Source: CAYVOX01 sp964453035
GTDB taxonomy: Bacteria; Chloroflexota; Anaerolineae; Anaerolineales; Anaerolineaceae
DNA length: 27,615 nucleotides
Assembly (NCBI GenBank): GCA_964453035.1
Contig: CAYVOX010000028.1
Coordinates: 1-27,615 of the forward strand
Direction: 5' to 3'
The notes below the pieces were generated by a model that saw only the letters and a list, made by a program, of their open reading frames with translations, had not been told where the DNA came from and ran no database searches. Position numbers and translations under genes: made by a program. Within the stretch, counting starts at the first letter, position 1, and each line of letters begins with the position of its first letter. This document shows, in pieces, positions 7,565 through 14,186 of the stretch.

Positions 7565-8629
7565 ATGAAAGCAAAACTGCAGCAATTCCTGAAAAATCCT
7601 CTCTATGTTGGCATCGCCGCTGGCGTGGTGGGGTTGTTGATTGGCTGGATGTTGTTGGGCTGGGTGGTCTGGCCGGTATCATGGTATGATGCGGCTCCAT
7701 CTCACCTGAGGGAGGATCTGAAGGTGGATTATGCGCGCATGGCGATTGATTCATTCACAAAGAATCAGGATCCACTGCTGGCGCGAACCCGCTTTAACAA
7801 CCTGGGTAAGGATGCGCAAAAGTACCTGGATCAAATATCCTCCAAACCAGGAGTGACCAACCCGTCCGATATCGAAGCGTTCAAGAAGGCGATTGCCGGA
7901 CAGGTGGTGGTTCAGCCCACGGCTGCAGGAACGGCCAAACCTGGTACCACTGTAACTGCGCCAAAGGCCACGCAGCCGGTTGTGGCGCAGGTTACGCCGA
8001 CCCCTGCGCCGGATACGGGCGGCTCGAGCGCGCTGCTGCTGGTGGTATTATGCGTGGTGCTACTGGGGCTGGGCGGGCTGCTGGCTTACCTGCTGGTCTT
8101 CCGTAACAAGAAAAAGGGGTTCAATCCCTTTGGCCAGGCCAAGAAAACCAACGTGCAACCCACCCCGATGGATATGCCAATGCCCGGCGTGGAGACGCCG
8201 ATTGCGCAATTCATGACCTCCTACAAAGTGGGCGTGGATTTGTACGATGACTCGTTCAGCATTGATTCGCTCAGCGGCGAGTTTCTGGGCGAATGCGGCG
8301 TGGGCATTTCGGATACCATCGGCGTGGGCGACCCGAAGAAGGTGAGCGCGTTTGAGGTTTGGCTGTTTGACAAGAATGACATCCAGACCATTACCAAGGT
8401 GCTGATGAGCGAACATTCTTATAACGACCCGGCCATCGTTCAACGGCTGGCTTCGAAGGGCGAGCCGGTGCTCATCAAATCGGGTGAGCAGGTGCTGCTT
8501 GAAACCGCGACCCTGCAGCTGGTAGCGCGGGTGGTGGACATGAACTACGGCCAGGGCGCGCTGCCTGCCAACAGCTTCTTTGACCGGCTGACGCTTGAAC
8601 TGGCTATCTGGCCCAAGCCAAAAGTCTGA
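7565..8629 (+). CDS. Unrecognised protein with two membrane segments and a C-terminal globular domain
   Basis: I cannot assign a function. The 354-residue product has a short basic N-terminus and a first hydrophobic segment (about 12-36). A roughly 118-residue, probably extracytoplasmic region follows; it starts WYDAAPSHLREDLKVDYARM and ends in a Pro/Thr/Ala-rich linker (about 115-150). A second hydrophobic segment (about 155-178) is followed by FRNKKK and a C-terminal domain of about 160 residues that looks globular (210-350). Positive charges after segment two suggest that domain is cytoplasmic. ATG at 7565 is preceded by AAGGAG at 7551-7556. An in-frame TTG at 7499 would overlap the promoter and is rejected. 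The gene has its own candidate promoter and a strong terminator, so it is probably monocistronic. Similarly arranged proteins in Chloroflexota genomes are my recollection, not a search result. Confidence 0.85.
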   Translation: MKAKLQQFLKNPLYVGIAAGVVGLLIGWMLLGWVVWPVSWYDAAPSHLREDLKVDYARMAIDSFTKNQDPLLARTRFNNLGKDAQKYLDQISSKPGVTNPSDIEAFKKAIAGQVVVQPTAAGTAKPGTTVTAPKATQPVVAQVTPTPAPDTGGSSALLLVVLCVVLLGLGGLLAYLLVFRNKKKGFNPFGQAKKTNVQPTPMDMPMPGVETPIAQFMTSYKVGVDLYDDSFSIDSLSGEFLGECGVGISDTIGVGDPKKVSAFEVWLFDKNDIQTITKVLMSEHSYNDPAIVQRLASKGEPVLIKSGEQVLLETATLQLVARVVDMNYGQGALPANSFFDRLTLELAIWPKPKV

Positions 8630-8646
8630 TCACCTTAATAACCGAC

Positions 8647-8677
8647 AAAAAAACGCCTCCAATCGGAGGCGTTTTTT
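8647..8677. terminator. Bidirectional intrinsic terminator
   Basis: CGCCTCC (8654-8660) pairs with GGAGGCG (8665-8671) around AATC. It is flanked by seven A on the left (8647-8653) and six T on the right (8672-8677), so it works as a GC stem plus U-tract on both strands. It lies between the convergent 7565 gene and greA. Confidence 0.92.
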
Positions 8678-8693
8678 GTAATTGTGACATGAG

Positions 8694-9158
8694 TCACTCA
8701 ATTTTAACGATGCGAAACTCAAATTCGCCGTTGGGGGTCTCCGCGATAATCCGGTCGCCCACTTTGTGGCCTAACAATGCCCGCCCGATGGGGCTTTCAT
8801 GCGAGATGCGGCCATTGCGCGGGTCAGATTCCTTGGGGCCGACCAGGTAATAGGTCTCTTCGGGGTAATCGGCTTCCTGGATAGTAATCCTCGCGCCCAG
8901 TTCGGCAACCTCACGGGCGCGAGATTCATCAATGATGACGACGTTCTGGAGCACACGCTCCAGCTCCTGGATGCGGCCTTCCAGAAAACCTTGCTCTTCC
9001 TTGGCCTGGATGTAATCGGCGTTTTCAGAAAGATCACCCTGTTGGATGGCAAAGCGCAGGCGGGCTGAGAGCGCGTCGCGGGCGGGACCTTTGAGTTGGG
9101 CAAGTTCTTCTTTCAGGCGCTGATGGCCTTCGGCGGTGAGATAGGATACGTCGGACAT
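8694..9158 (-). CDS. greA: Transcription elongation factor GreA
   Basis: GreA enters the RNA polymerase secondary channel and stimulates cleavage of backtracked transcripts. The 154-residue product has an N-terminal coiled coil (about 1-75) with the tip motif GDLSENADY, which carries the acidic residues that act in cleavage. A C-terminal FKBP-like domain follows, with YYLVGPKESDP and SPIGRALLGHKVGD. I start at ATG 9158 (MSDVSYLTAEG), preceded by CTGGAG seven bases upstream. A longer in-frame start at 9212 would add 18 residues untypical for the family. It lies 118 bases after the dGTPase-like gene and ends at the bidirectional terminator. Confidence 0.96.
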   Translation of the reverse strand: MSDVSYLTAEGHQRLKEELAQLKGPARDALSARLRFAIQQGDLSENADYIQAKEEQGFLEGRIQELERVLQNVVIIDESRAREVAELGARITIQEADYPEETYYLVGPKESDPRNGRISHESPIGRALLGHKVGDRIIAETPNGEFEFRIVKIE

Positions 9159-9211
9159 GCTTTCACTCCAGTTTTTTTGAATCTGATTTCGGCAATAAAA
9201 AAATACGGCCA

Positions 9212-9251
9212 CCTCGAACCTGGACGCTGCAGAGCGTGACCAGGAGCGAGG
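9212..9251 (-). terminator. Strong hairpin between the dGTPase-like gene and greA
   Basis: Three five-base blocks pair in order: CCTCG 9212-9216 with CGAGG 9247-9251, CCTGG 9219-9223 with CCAGG 9240-9244, and ACGCT 9224-9228 with AGCGT 9233-9237. The loop is GCAG, with small internal loops. On the minus strand a run of seven T (9197-9203) follows about eight bases after the stem. This could be an intrinsic terminator with an offset U-tract, or a structured leader of greA. CGAACC (9215-9220) can alternatively pair with GGTTCG (9251-9256). Confidence 0.5.
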
Positions 9252-9276
9252 GTTCGCTTTTCATTAAACGGTAGGC

Positions 9277-10428
9277 TTAAGGAAGCTCAGCAGGGTCGAA
9301 AAGCTTGCGGTGCTCCTCAATGGCGTAGCGGTCGGTCATGCCGGCAATGTAATCGCAGATGGTGCGCTCCAGGCTGCGCTCGCGCAGGTTATCCTGAATG
9401 TGCTTGGGCAGGATGGTTGGCTCAGATTTATAAGCCTCAAACATATTCGAGATAATCCGTTCGGCTTTGACGGCCATGCGCACCACGCGCCAGTGGCGGT
9501 AGAGGTTGGCGAAGAGGAAATCCTTTAACTGGCGGTTGCGCCGGCGCATTTCCTCGCTGAAGCCGACGACGTTGTAGGGCAGGCGCTGCAATTCCTCCAC
9601 CGAGCGCACGCCGCTCTCACGCAGTTTGCTGACGGTGGTTTCCACCAGGTCGTTCATCTCAATGCCAATCAACCTGCGGATGAAGCGGTGACGGAGGAGG
9701 TCATCCAGCCCGCCGCTGCGCCAGTTGATGCTGTTGCGGACAATCTCCCACAGGTCAATGCCATCCAGCATAGAGGGGGTAATCATGCCTGAGCGCAGGC
9801 CGTCATCGAGGTCGTGGGCGGTGTAGGCCAGCTCATCAGCGAGGTTGGTGATTTGCGCCTCGAGCGAACCGCGTAATTCGGCGTTGAAATCGGAAGCGTC
9901 GGATTTATCGTATTCCGTCTCGTGCTTGACGATGCCTTCCAGCACTTCCCAGGTAAGATTGAGGCCAGGAAACTCAGGGTAGCGACGCTCAAGCTGGGTT
10001 ACGATGCGGAAGGACTGTTTGTTGTGGTCAAAACCGCCGTATTCGCGCATCAGGCGGGCGAGGGTGGTTTCTCCGGAGTGGCCAAAGGCGGGGTGACCGA
10101 GATCATGAGCCAGGCAGATGGTCTCGACCAGATCCTCATTGGCGCCGAAGGCGCGGGCCAGGGTGCGGCCTATCTGAGTCACTTCCAGGGTGTGGGTGAG
10201 GCGCGTGCGGTAGTAATCCCCCTCGTAATTGATGAATACCTGGGTCTTGTATTCCAGGCGGCGGAAGGCGGTGGTGTGAATGATACGGTCGCGATCGCGT
10301 TGAAAAGCGGTACGGTAATCGGGTTCATCCTCAGGGTAACGGCGCCCGCGCGTGCTGTTCGAGCGGATCCCAAAAACCGAGAGACTGCGGTCTTCGATCT
10401 GTTCAAGGTAACTGCGACTGTATAACAT
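9277..10428 (-). CDS. dgt: dGTPase-like HD-domain triphosphohydrolase
   Basis: Members of this family cleave dNTPs to nucleosides plus triphosphate. The 383-residue product has the HD superfamily metal ligands: His79 (RLTHTLEVTQ), His108-Asp109 (CLAHDLGHPAFGHSGE) and Asp206 in AYTAHDLDDGL. FRRLEYKTQVF near 55-65 is also typical. Family length without insertion is near 380, so this is the deoxyguanosinetriphosphate triphosphohydrolase-like type; exact substrate preference cannot be read from sequence. ATG at 10428 has a very good GGAGG seven bases upstream, overlapping the 3' end of the isopentenyl phosphate kinase gene region. A start at 10512 would run far into that gene and is rejected. The upstream kinase stop is 13 bases away, so they are probably co-transcribed. 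Confidence 0.93.
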   Translation of the reverse strand: MLYSRSYLEQIEDRSLSVFGIRSNSTRGRRYPEDEPDYRTAFQRDRDRIIHTTAFRRLEYKTQVFINYEGDYYRTRLTHTLEVTQIGRTLARAFGANEDLVETICLAHDLGHPAFGHSGETTLARLMREYGGFDHNKQSFRIVTQLERRYPEFPGLNLTWEVLEGIVKHETEYDKSDASDFNAELRGSLEAQITNLADELAYTAHDLDDGLRSGMITPSMLDGIDLWEIVRNSINWRSGGLDDLLRHRFIRRLIGIEMNDLVETTVSKLRESGVRSVEELQRLPYNVVGFSEEMRRRNRQLKDFLFANLYRHWRVVRMAVKAERIISNMFEAYKSEPTILPKHIQDNLRERSLERTICDYIAGMTDRYAIEEHRKLFDPAELP

Positions 10429-10441
10429 GGAACAACCTCCG

Positions 10442-11251
10442 TTAAGCTGCCGGATCCGCGCTGATGCGGGTGCCGGGATGAGCGCCCAGAAGCGCTTGTT
10501 GGGTGAGACCATCTCTCGCGCCTGAGAAAATGAGCACTTCCAAATGAGAATCTCGTTGAATTAAGTCTATCATACTCTCAACTTTTTTCAACATGCCGCC
10601 GGTGACATCCACGGCAGCCGAGCCGGTTAACGCCCCGACGACCTGCGGCAGGTTGCTTGGGGTGATGTGCTCGATCAGGCGAGTGCAGGCGGGAAAATCC
10701 GCCCAGACGCCGTCCTCGATGCCTGCCAGCAGGATGCGCTGCGGGTGGAGGGTGCGGGCCAGGTGGAGAAATAATTCCTCGGTGGAAAGAATGGTGCCGC
10801 CGCGAATGGTGTCAAAGATGACATCGCCGTTGATGAGTGGCACCAGACCGGCGTTAAGCGCTGCCAGTAGGGGATCAAGCTGCCAGGCGGTGATGGTGCC
10901 ATCGGCGGCGGTGACGCTGGCAGAGGGCGGTAATGCGATGACGGGCAATCCTGCGAGGGAGAGGCGTTCAACGACCAGCTGGTTGAGTGCGCGCGCATCC
11001 TGCCAGACCTCCACAAATCCGCGCCACTGGCTGGGTGTGGCAACGCCCTGGCGGGTGCCGTACTGCGCAGCGGAAACGTGTCCGAATGAGCCTGAGCCGT
11101 GTCCGACAACCAACCGGAGGCCGGGTTTAGCATCCAGGGCGGAGAGGATCTCTGTTGCAAGGCGGTCGAGTACCTCAATTTGCGGTACGCGCGGGCGAGT
11201 CTTATCGGTGATGAGCGAGCCACCGAGCTTGAGAAAGAGGAGTGGGTTCAT
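10442..11251 (-). CDS. ipk: Isopentenyl phosphate kinase
   Basis: The enzyme phosphorylates isopentenyl phosphate to isopentenyl diphosphate, the last step of archaeal-type mevalonate routes. The 269-residue protein is an amino-acid-kinase-fold member, with KLGGSLITDK (8-17) and GHGSGSFGH (50-58). The final His58 corresponds to the histidine that distinguishes isopentenyl phosphate kinases from other members of the fold. VTGGMLKKVE in the C-terminal third fits the nucleotide-binding region. ATG at 11251 overlaps the mevalonate kinase stop (four-base overlap, 11248-11251), with no clear Shine-Dalgarno, so it looks translationally coupled. The adjacent mevalonate kinase strongly supports the isoprenoid assignment over glutamate or aspartate kinases. 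Confidence 0.88.
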   Translation of the reverse strand: MNPLLFLKLGGSLITDKTRPRVPQIEVLDRLATEILSALDAKPGLRLVVGHGSGSFGHVSAAQYGTRQGVATPSQWRGFVEVWQDARALNQLVVERLSLAGLPVIALPPSASVTAADGTITAWQLDPLLAALNAGLVPLINGDVIFDTIRGGTILSTEELFLHLARTLHPQRILLAGIEDGVWADFPACTRLIEHITPSNLPQVVGALTGSAAVDVTGGMLKKVESMIDLIQRDSHLEVLIFSGARDGLTQQALLGAHPGTRISADPAA

Positions 11252-12201
11252 GGGTTTGGCGGGGCGAGATGGGTGATAATGGTTCGGACGGCACCGGCAT
11301 TTTGAAGCGCGCGGGCTACATCCGCGGAAAGGTTGGGCGGAACCAGGGCGAGCATATTGCCGCCCAGGCCGGCTCCGCTGAGCTTGGCGCCATATGCACC
11401 GGCTTCCAGCGCGGTTTGCACCAGGTGATCGAGCTGAGAGATGGAGACGCCTACCTGGCGGAGCAGATCGTGATTTTCAAGCATGAGGGTGCCAAGCGGC
11501 TGGATCTGCCCGGTTTCAATCAACTGGCGAGCGAGAGCGGAAATCTGGCCGATGCGGGTAAATGCGGCTTCATAGGTCACCAGTTGCGCCGCCCGGCGCT
11601 CGCGCACGCCGCCAACCGCCACCGCAGTGTTGCTTTTGATGCCGGTATCGGCAATCACCAGGGTGAGGGCAGCAGCAGGGTGGATGAGTTCAAAGGGTAG
11701 GCTGCGCTGGAAATAGATAGGCTGGCCGTAAGTGATGACGGTGTTATCAATGCCGGAGGGCGTGCCATGGTGTTTCTTTTCAATCTCAAAAGCCAAAGCG
11801 CAAACCTGTTCATCGCTGAGCGGGCGACCCAGAAAACCTGATAGGGCGCGCGCCACTGCTACCGAAACAGCCGCACCCGAGCCTAAACCGGCTGCCACCG
11901 GGATGGTGGAGCGGATGGAGAGGCGCAGGGCAGGAAGGTAGGGCAGGCTGAGCGCCTCCTTAAAGCGCGCCAGGAGGAGCGAAAGGGCGTGAGTCTCCGG
12001 CAGGTTGCCCAGCCAGGTTTTAAGGCCAATCTCGGGGGCTTCAATCCAGACTTCATCAGGCTGGCCTTTGAGAATGGGGAGCACGGTAGCTTTGACCCGC
12101 ACCTGGTGGACAGGTATGGCAATGGCCGGGTGGTTATAGACGACCGCATGCTCGCCAAACAGGATGGCTTTTCCGGGGGCATGCGCAGTGATGGCTGGCA
12201 T
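11248..12201 (-). CDS. mvk: Mevalonate kinase
   Basis: The enzyme phosphorylates mevalonate to mevalonate-5-phosphate using ATP. The 317-residue protein is a GHMP kinase with APGKAILFGEHAVVY (8-22), the P-loop PVAAGLGSGAA (98-108, Gly in place of the usual second Ser of GLGSSAA), HHGTPSGIDN (141-150) and a C-terminal KLSGAGLGGNM motif. The order and length fit mevalonate kinase better than galactokinase or homoserine kinase. The start at 12201 lies nine bases after the UbiA-family stop, with only a distant AGG upstream. The downstream partner is isopentenyl phosphate kinase. No phosphomevalonate kinase or decarboxylase gene lies in the window. Confidence 0.9.
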   Translation of the reverse strand: MPAITAHAPGKAILFGEHAVVYNHPAIAIPVHQVRVKATVLPILKGQPDEVWIEAPEIGLKTWLGNLPETHALSLLLARFKEALSLPYLPALRLSIRSTIPVAAGLGSGAAVSVAVARALSGFLGRPLSDEQVCALAFEIEKKHHGTPSGIDNTVITYGQPIYFQRSLPFELIHPAAALTLVIADTGIKSNTAVAVGGVRERRAAQLVTYEAAFTRIGQISALARQLIETGQIQPLGTLMLENHDLLRQVGVSISQLDHLVQTALEAGAYGAKLSGAGLGGNMLALVPPNLSADVARALQNAGAVRTIITHLAPPNP

Positions 12202-12210
12202 AGAAAGCGG

Positions 12211-13080
12211 TTACCTGAGGAGATAGAAGAAAACAATTACCGAAACGCCCCAGAGCAGGAAGCTGGTCTGAAGTGGTCGGTCGGTAAGCACCAGTTCATC
12301 GGGAGCGCCGCCTTCCTGCTTGACGTGGATGAGGTAGAGGTAGCGGAAGATGGCATAGACCACAAAGGGGATGGTGAGCATCATGGAGTGGTTGGGCGGG
12401 GCGTTTTCAGCGAGGAAGGTGTAGAGCGAGTAGGCAATGATGGTGGTGGAGGCCACGATGAGGATGAGCTGGTCGAGGAAGGGAATGGTGTAGCCATCCA
12501 GCACCTTGCGCGTACTGGAGGAGCCTGCCACAAGGGCCAGTTCGGCGCGGCGTTTGCCAAACCCCATGAAGAGGGCCAGCAGGGTGGTGCAGACGTACAA
12601 CCAGGGGCTGAAGCGCTGCACTTCAATCAAGCTGACGCCAGCCCCCACCCGCAGGACGAACCCGGCAGCCACAATGAGCACATCTACGATGGGAAGATGC
12701 TTGAGCCAGGTGGAGTAAGCCAGGTTAATCAGGAAATATAGGGCGGCGATGATGAGGAAATCGATGGAAAGGAAGTAAGCCGCAAGGAATGTGAGTGCCA
12801 GGATGAGCGCGGCTGAACCCAGGGCCACAGGGATAGGCAGGCGGCCTGAAGCAATGGGGCGCCTGCACTTGGTGGGGTGCTTGCGGTCGGCTTCCACGTC
12901 CATGACGTCGTTGATGATATAGACCGTGCTGGAGAGCAGGCAGAAGAGGGCAAACCCGGCCAGCGAGCGCAGCAGAGCCTGGGGATCGGTGAGCTTTTGA
13001 TCAAAAACCAGGGCGGCCAGAACAAAGACGTTCTTGGTCCACTGGCGGGGACGCATGGTCTTAAACAGAGCTTTGAGCAT
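12211..13080 (-). CDS. UbiA-family prenyltransferase, decaprenyl-phosphate phosphoribosyltransferase-like
   Basis: UbiA enzymes transfer prenyl groups, or use polyprenyl phosphates, at the membrane with Mg2+. The 289-residue protein is strongly hydrophobic with about eight or nine segments. It carries the first aspartate motif NDVMDVEADRKHP (57-69) followed by RRPIASG (73-79). The N-terminus MRPRQWTKNVFVLAAL is typical of the subgroup annotated as decaprenyl-phosphate phosphoribosyltransferase, which in actinobacteria supplies the arabinose donor; that activity here is inference. ATG at 13080 matches the family start and has a modest GCAGG upstream. The open frame to 13491 runs antisense to tlyA and is not used. 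It heads the mevalonate kinase gene set. Confidence 0.82.
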   Translation of the reverse strand: MLKALFKTMRPRQWTKNVFVLAALVFDQKLTDPQALLRSLAGFALFCLLSSTVYIINDVMDVEADRKHPTKCRRPIASGRLPIPVALGSAALILALTFLAAYFLSIDFLIIAALYFLINLAYSTWLKHLPIVDVLIVAAGFVLRVGAGVSLIEVQRFSPWLYVCTTLLALFMGFGKRRAELALVAGSSSTRKVLDGYTIPFLDQLILIVASTTIIAYSLYTFLAENAPPNHSMMLTIPFVVYAIFRYLYLIHVKQEGGAPDELVLTDRPLQTSFLLWGVSVIVFFYLLR

Positions 13081-13161
13081 GGAACCTGCCTGAAAATTGG
13101 ATGAGGTTAGTTCACTTATTTTAACCGAGGTTGTGGTTTCGTGCAGGTTAAAAAAATGAGT

Positions 13162-13167
13162 TAGAAT
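13162..13167 (+). promoter_or_regulatory. Candidate -10 box for a leaderless tlyA transcript
   Basis: TAGAAT at 13162-13167 ends seven bases before the tlyA ATG at 13175. There is no clear Shine-Dalgarno sequence, so transcription may start at or next to the start codon. No convincing -35 is seen. In the same 94-base divergent gap, TAAAAT on the minus strand (13123-13118) could serve the UbiA gene. Confidence 0.35.
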
Positions 13168-13174
13168 CGAAGCG

Positions 13175-13960
13175 ATGAGCAAATTACGTCTGGATGTACT
13201 GTTGACGGAGCGAGGACTGGTGGAGAGCCGGTCACTGGCGCAGCGCCTGGTTATGGCGGGACAGGTGCGCGTGGCGGGACAGGTGGTGCTTAAACCCTCA
13301 GCGCAGGTGGCTGAGGATGCGCAGGTGGTGGTGGAGCAGGGGCCAAAATACGTCTCTCGGGGCGGCGAAAAGCTGGAGGCAGCGCTGAGCGCATTTGGGT
13401 TGCTGGACCTGGGCGGGGCGGTGTGCGTGGATGTGGGGGCTTCGACGGGGGGCTTTACGGATTGCCTGTTGCAGCACGGCGCGGGGCACATCTTCGCGCT
13501 GGACGTGGGCTACGGCGAGCTGCATTGGAAGCTGCGCAATGACCCGCGCGTGACGGTGATGGAGCGCACCAACGCACGCAACGTGGCGGGCTTTCCACGA
13601 GCGGTGCAACTGGTGACGGTGGATGCTTCGTTCATCTCGCTGCGCATTCTGCTGCCGGTGATCCGCGGGTGGGCGGGGTTGGAGCAGGTGGTGGCGCTGG
13701 TCAAGCCGCAGTTTGAGGCGGGGCGGCAGGATGCAGCCAGGGGGCAGGGGGTGATCCGCGACGCGGGAGTGCACCGCCAGGTGCTACTGGATGTGCTGAC
13801 CACGGCTGAACTGCTGGGTTTTGGCGTGGAAGGGCTGATCCGCTCGCCGCTTCTGGGGCCGAAGGGAAACACGGAGTTTCTGGTGCATTTACGGTACCCG
13901 GGAGAGATTCTGGTAAACCTGGGGGAGTGGGTTGATGGGGCGCTGGGGGAGAAGATCTGA
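13175..13960 (+). CDS. tlyA: TlyA-family rRNA 2'-O-methyltransferase
   Basis: TlyA proteins methylate 2'-O positions of cytidines in rRNA (in mycobacteria in both 16S and 23S rRNA). The 261-residue product has an N-terminal S4 RNA-binding domain (about 4-65) and an FtsJ-like methyltransferase domain. The latter contains SRGGEKL (61-67), the SAM-binding DVGASTGGF (86-94), VTVDASFISLR and LVKPQFE, matching the K-D-K-E catalytic arrangement. The ATG at 13175 follows a probable -10 box without a ribosome binding site. The gene is divergent from the UbiA gene and convergent with ftsZ. Some relatives are annotated as hemolysin A, a historical name; the domain content supports the methyltransferase role. 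Confidence 0.92.
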   Translation: MSKLRLDVLLTERGLVESRSLAQRLVMAGQVRVAGQVVLKPSAQVAEDAQVVVEQGPKYVSRGGEKLEAALSAFGLLDLGGAVCVDVGASTGGFTDCLLQHGAGHIFALDVGYGELHWKLRNDPRVTVMERTNARNVAGFPRAVQLVTVDASFISLRILLPVIRGWAGLEQVVALVKPQFEAGRQDAARGQGVIRDAGVHRQVLLDVLTTAELLGFGVEGLIRSPLLGPKGNTEFLVHLRYPGEILVNLGEWVDGALGEKI

Positions 13961-13999
13961 GATTTATCCGGGGATAGGTTAACAGGCGGGTATATTATC

Positions 14000-14105
14000 A
14001 GTGCGAGATCCTTCGCTTCGCAAAGAGCGCTCGCTCAGGATGACACGATAGGGGGTAGTGCGAGATTCCTCGCTTTGCAAAGAGCGCTGGCTCAGGATGA
14101 CACGA
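14000..14105. repeat. Two direct copies of a 49-bp intergenic repeat
   Basis: Copies at 14000-14048 and 14057-14105 match at 45 of 49 positions and are separated by eight bases. Each contains GCAAAGAGCGCT and ends GGCTCAGGATGACACGA or the near variant. The second holds the palindrome CTTTGCAAAG; the first has one mismatch there. On the minus strand they read TGTCATCCTGAGC..., resembling a dispersed intergenic repeat seen in many bacterial genomes. There is no coding potential. It lies between the convergent ends of tlyA and ftsZ, a common location for such elements. Confidence 0.85.
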
Positions 14106-14122
14106 GGGATTGGGAAAAGGAG

Positions 14123-14152
14123 AGCCCCCTTCCACAGGGGCGGAAGGGGGCT
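14123..14152 (-). terminator. Terminator-like hairpin downstream of ftsZ
   Basis: AGCCCCCTTCC (14123-14133) pairs perfectly with GGAAGGGGGCT (14142-14152) across an eight-base loop. On the minus strand the stem is followed by CTCCTTTTCCC, a weak U-tract, 35 bases after the ftsZ stop. It probably ends the dcw transcript and may also stop read-through from tlyA. Confidence 0.6.
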
Positions 14153-14186
14153 TTGAGAGAGGGAAACTCGTGAAGTGGCGTGTCGT

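Noticed and set aside
10593..11276. Long plus-strand open frame (227 codons) opposite isopentenyl phosphate kinase
   Set aside because: Antisense to a gene with clear motifs; the translation is Arg/Ser/Pro-rich, typical of shadow frames in GC-rich DNA.
13081..13491. N-terminal extension of the UbiA-family frame
   Set aside because: It runs antisense into tlyA, is Ser/Thr/Pro-rich, and the family N-terminus begins exactly at the ATG at 13080.
14000..14105. Possible CRISPR repeats
   Set aside because: Only two copies with an eight-base spacer, imperfect identity and no cas genes; it fits a dispersed intergenic repeat.
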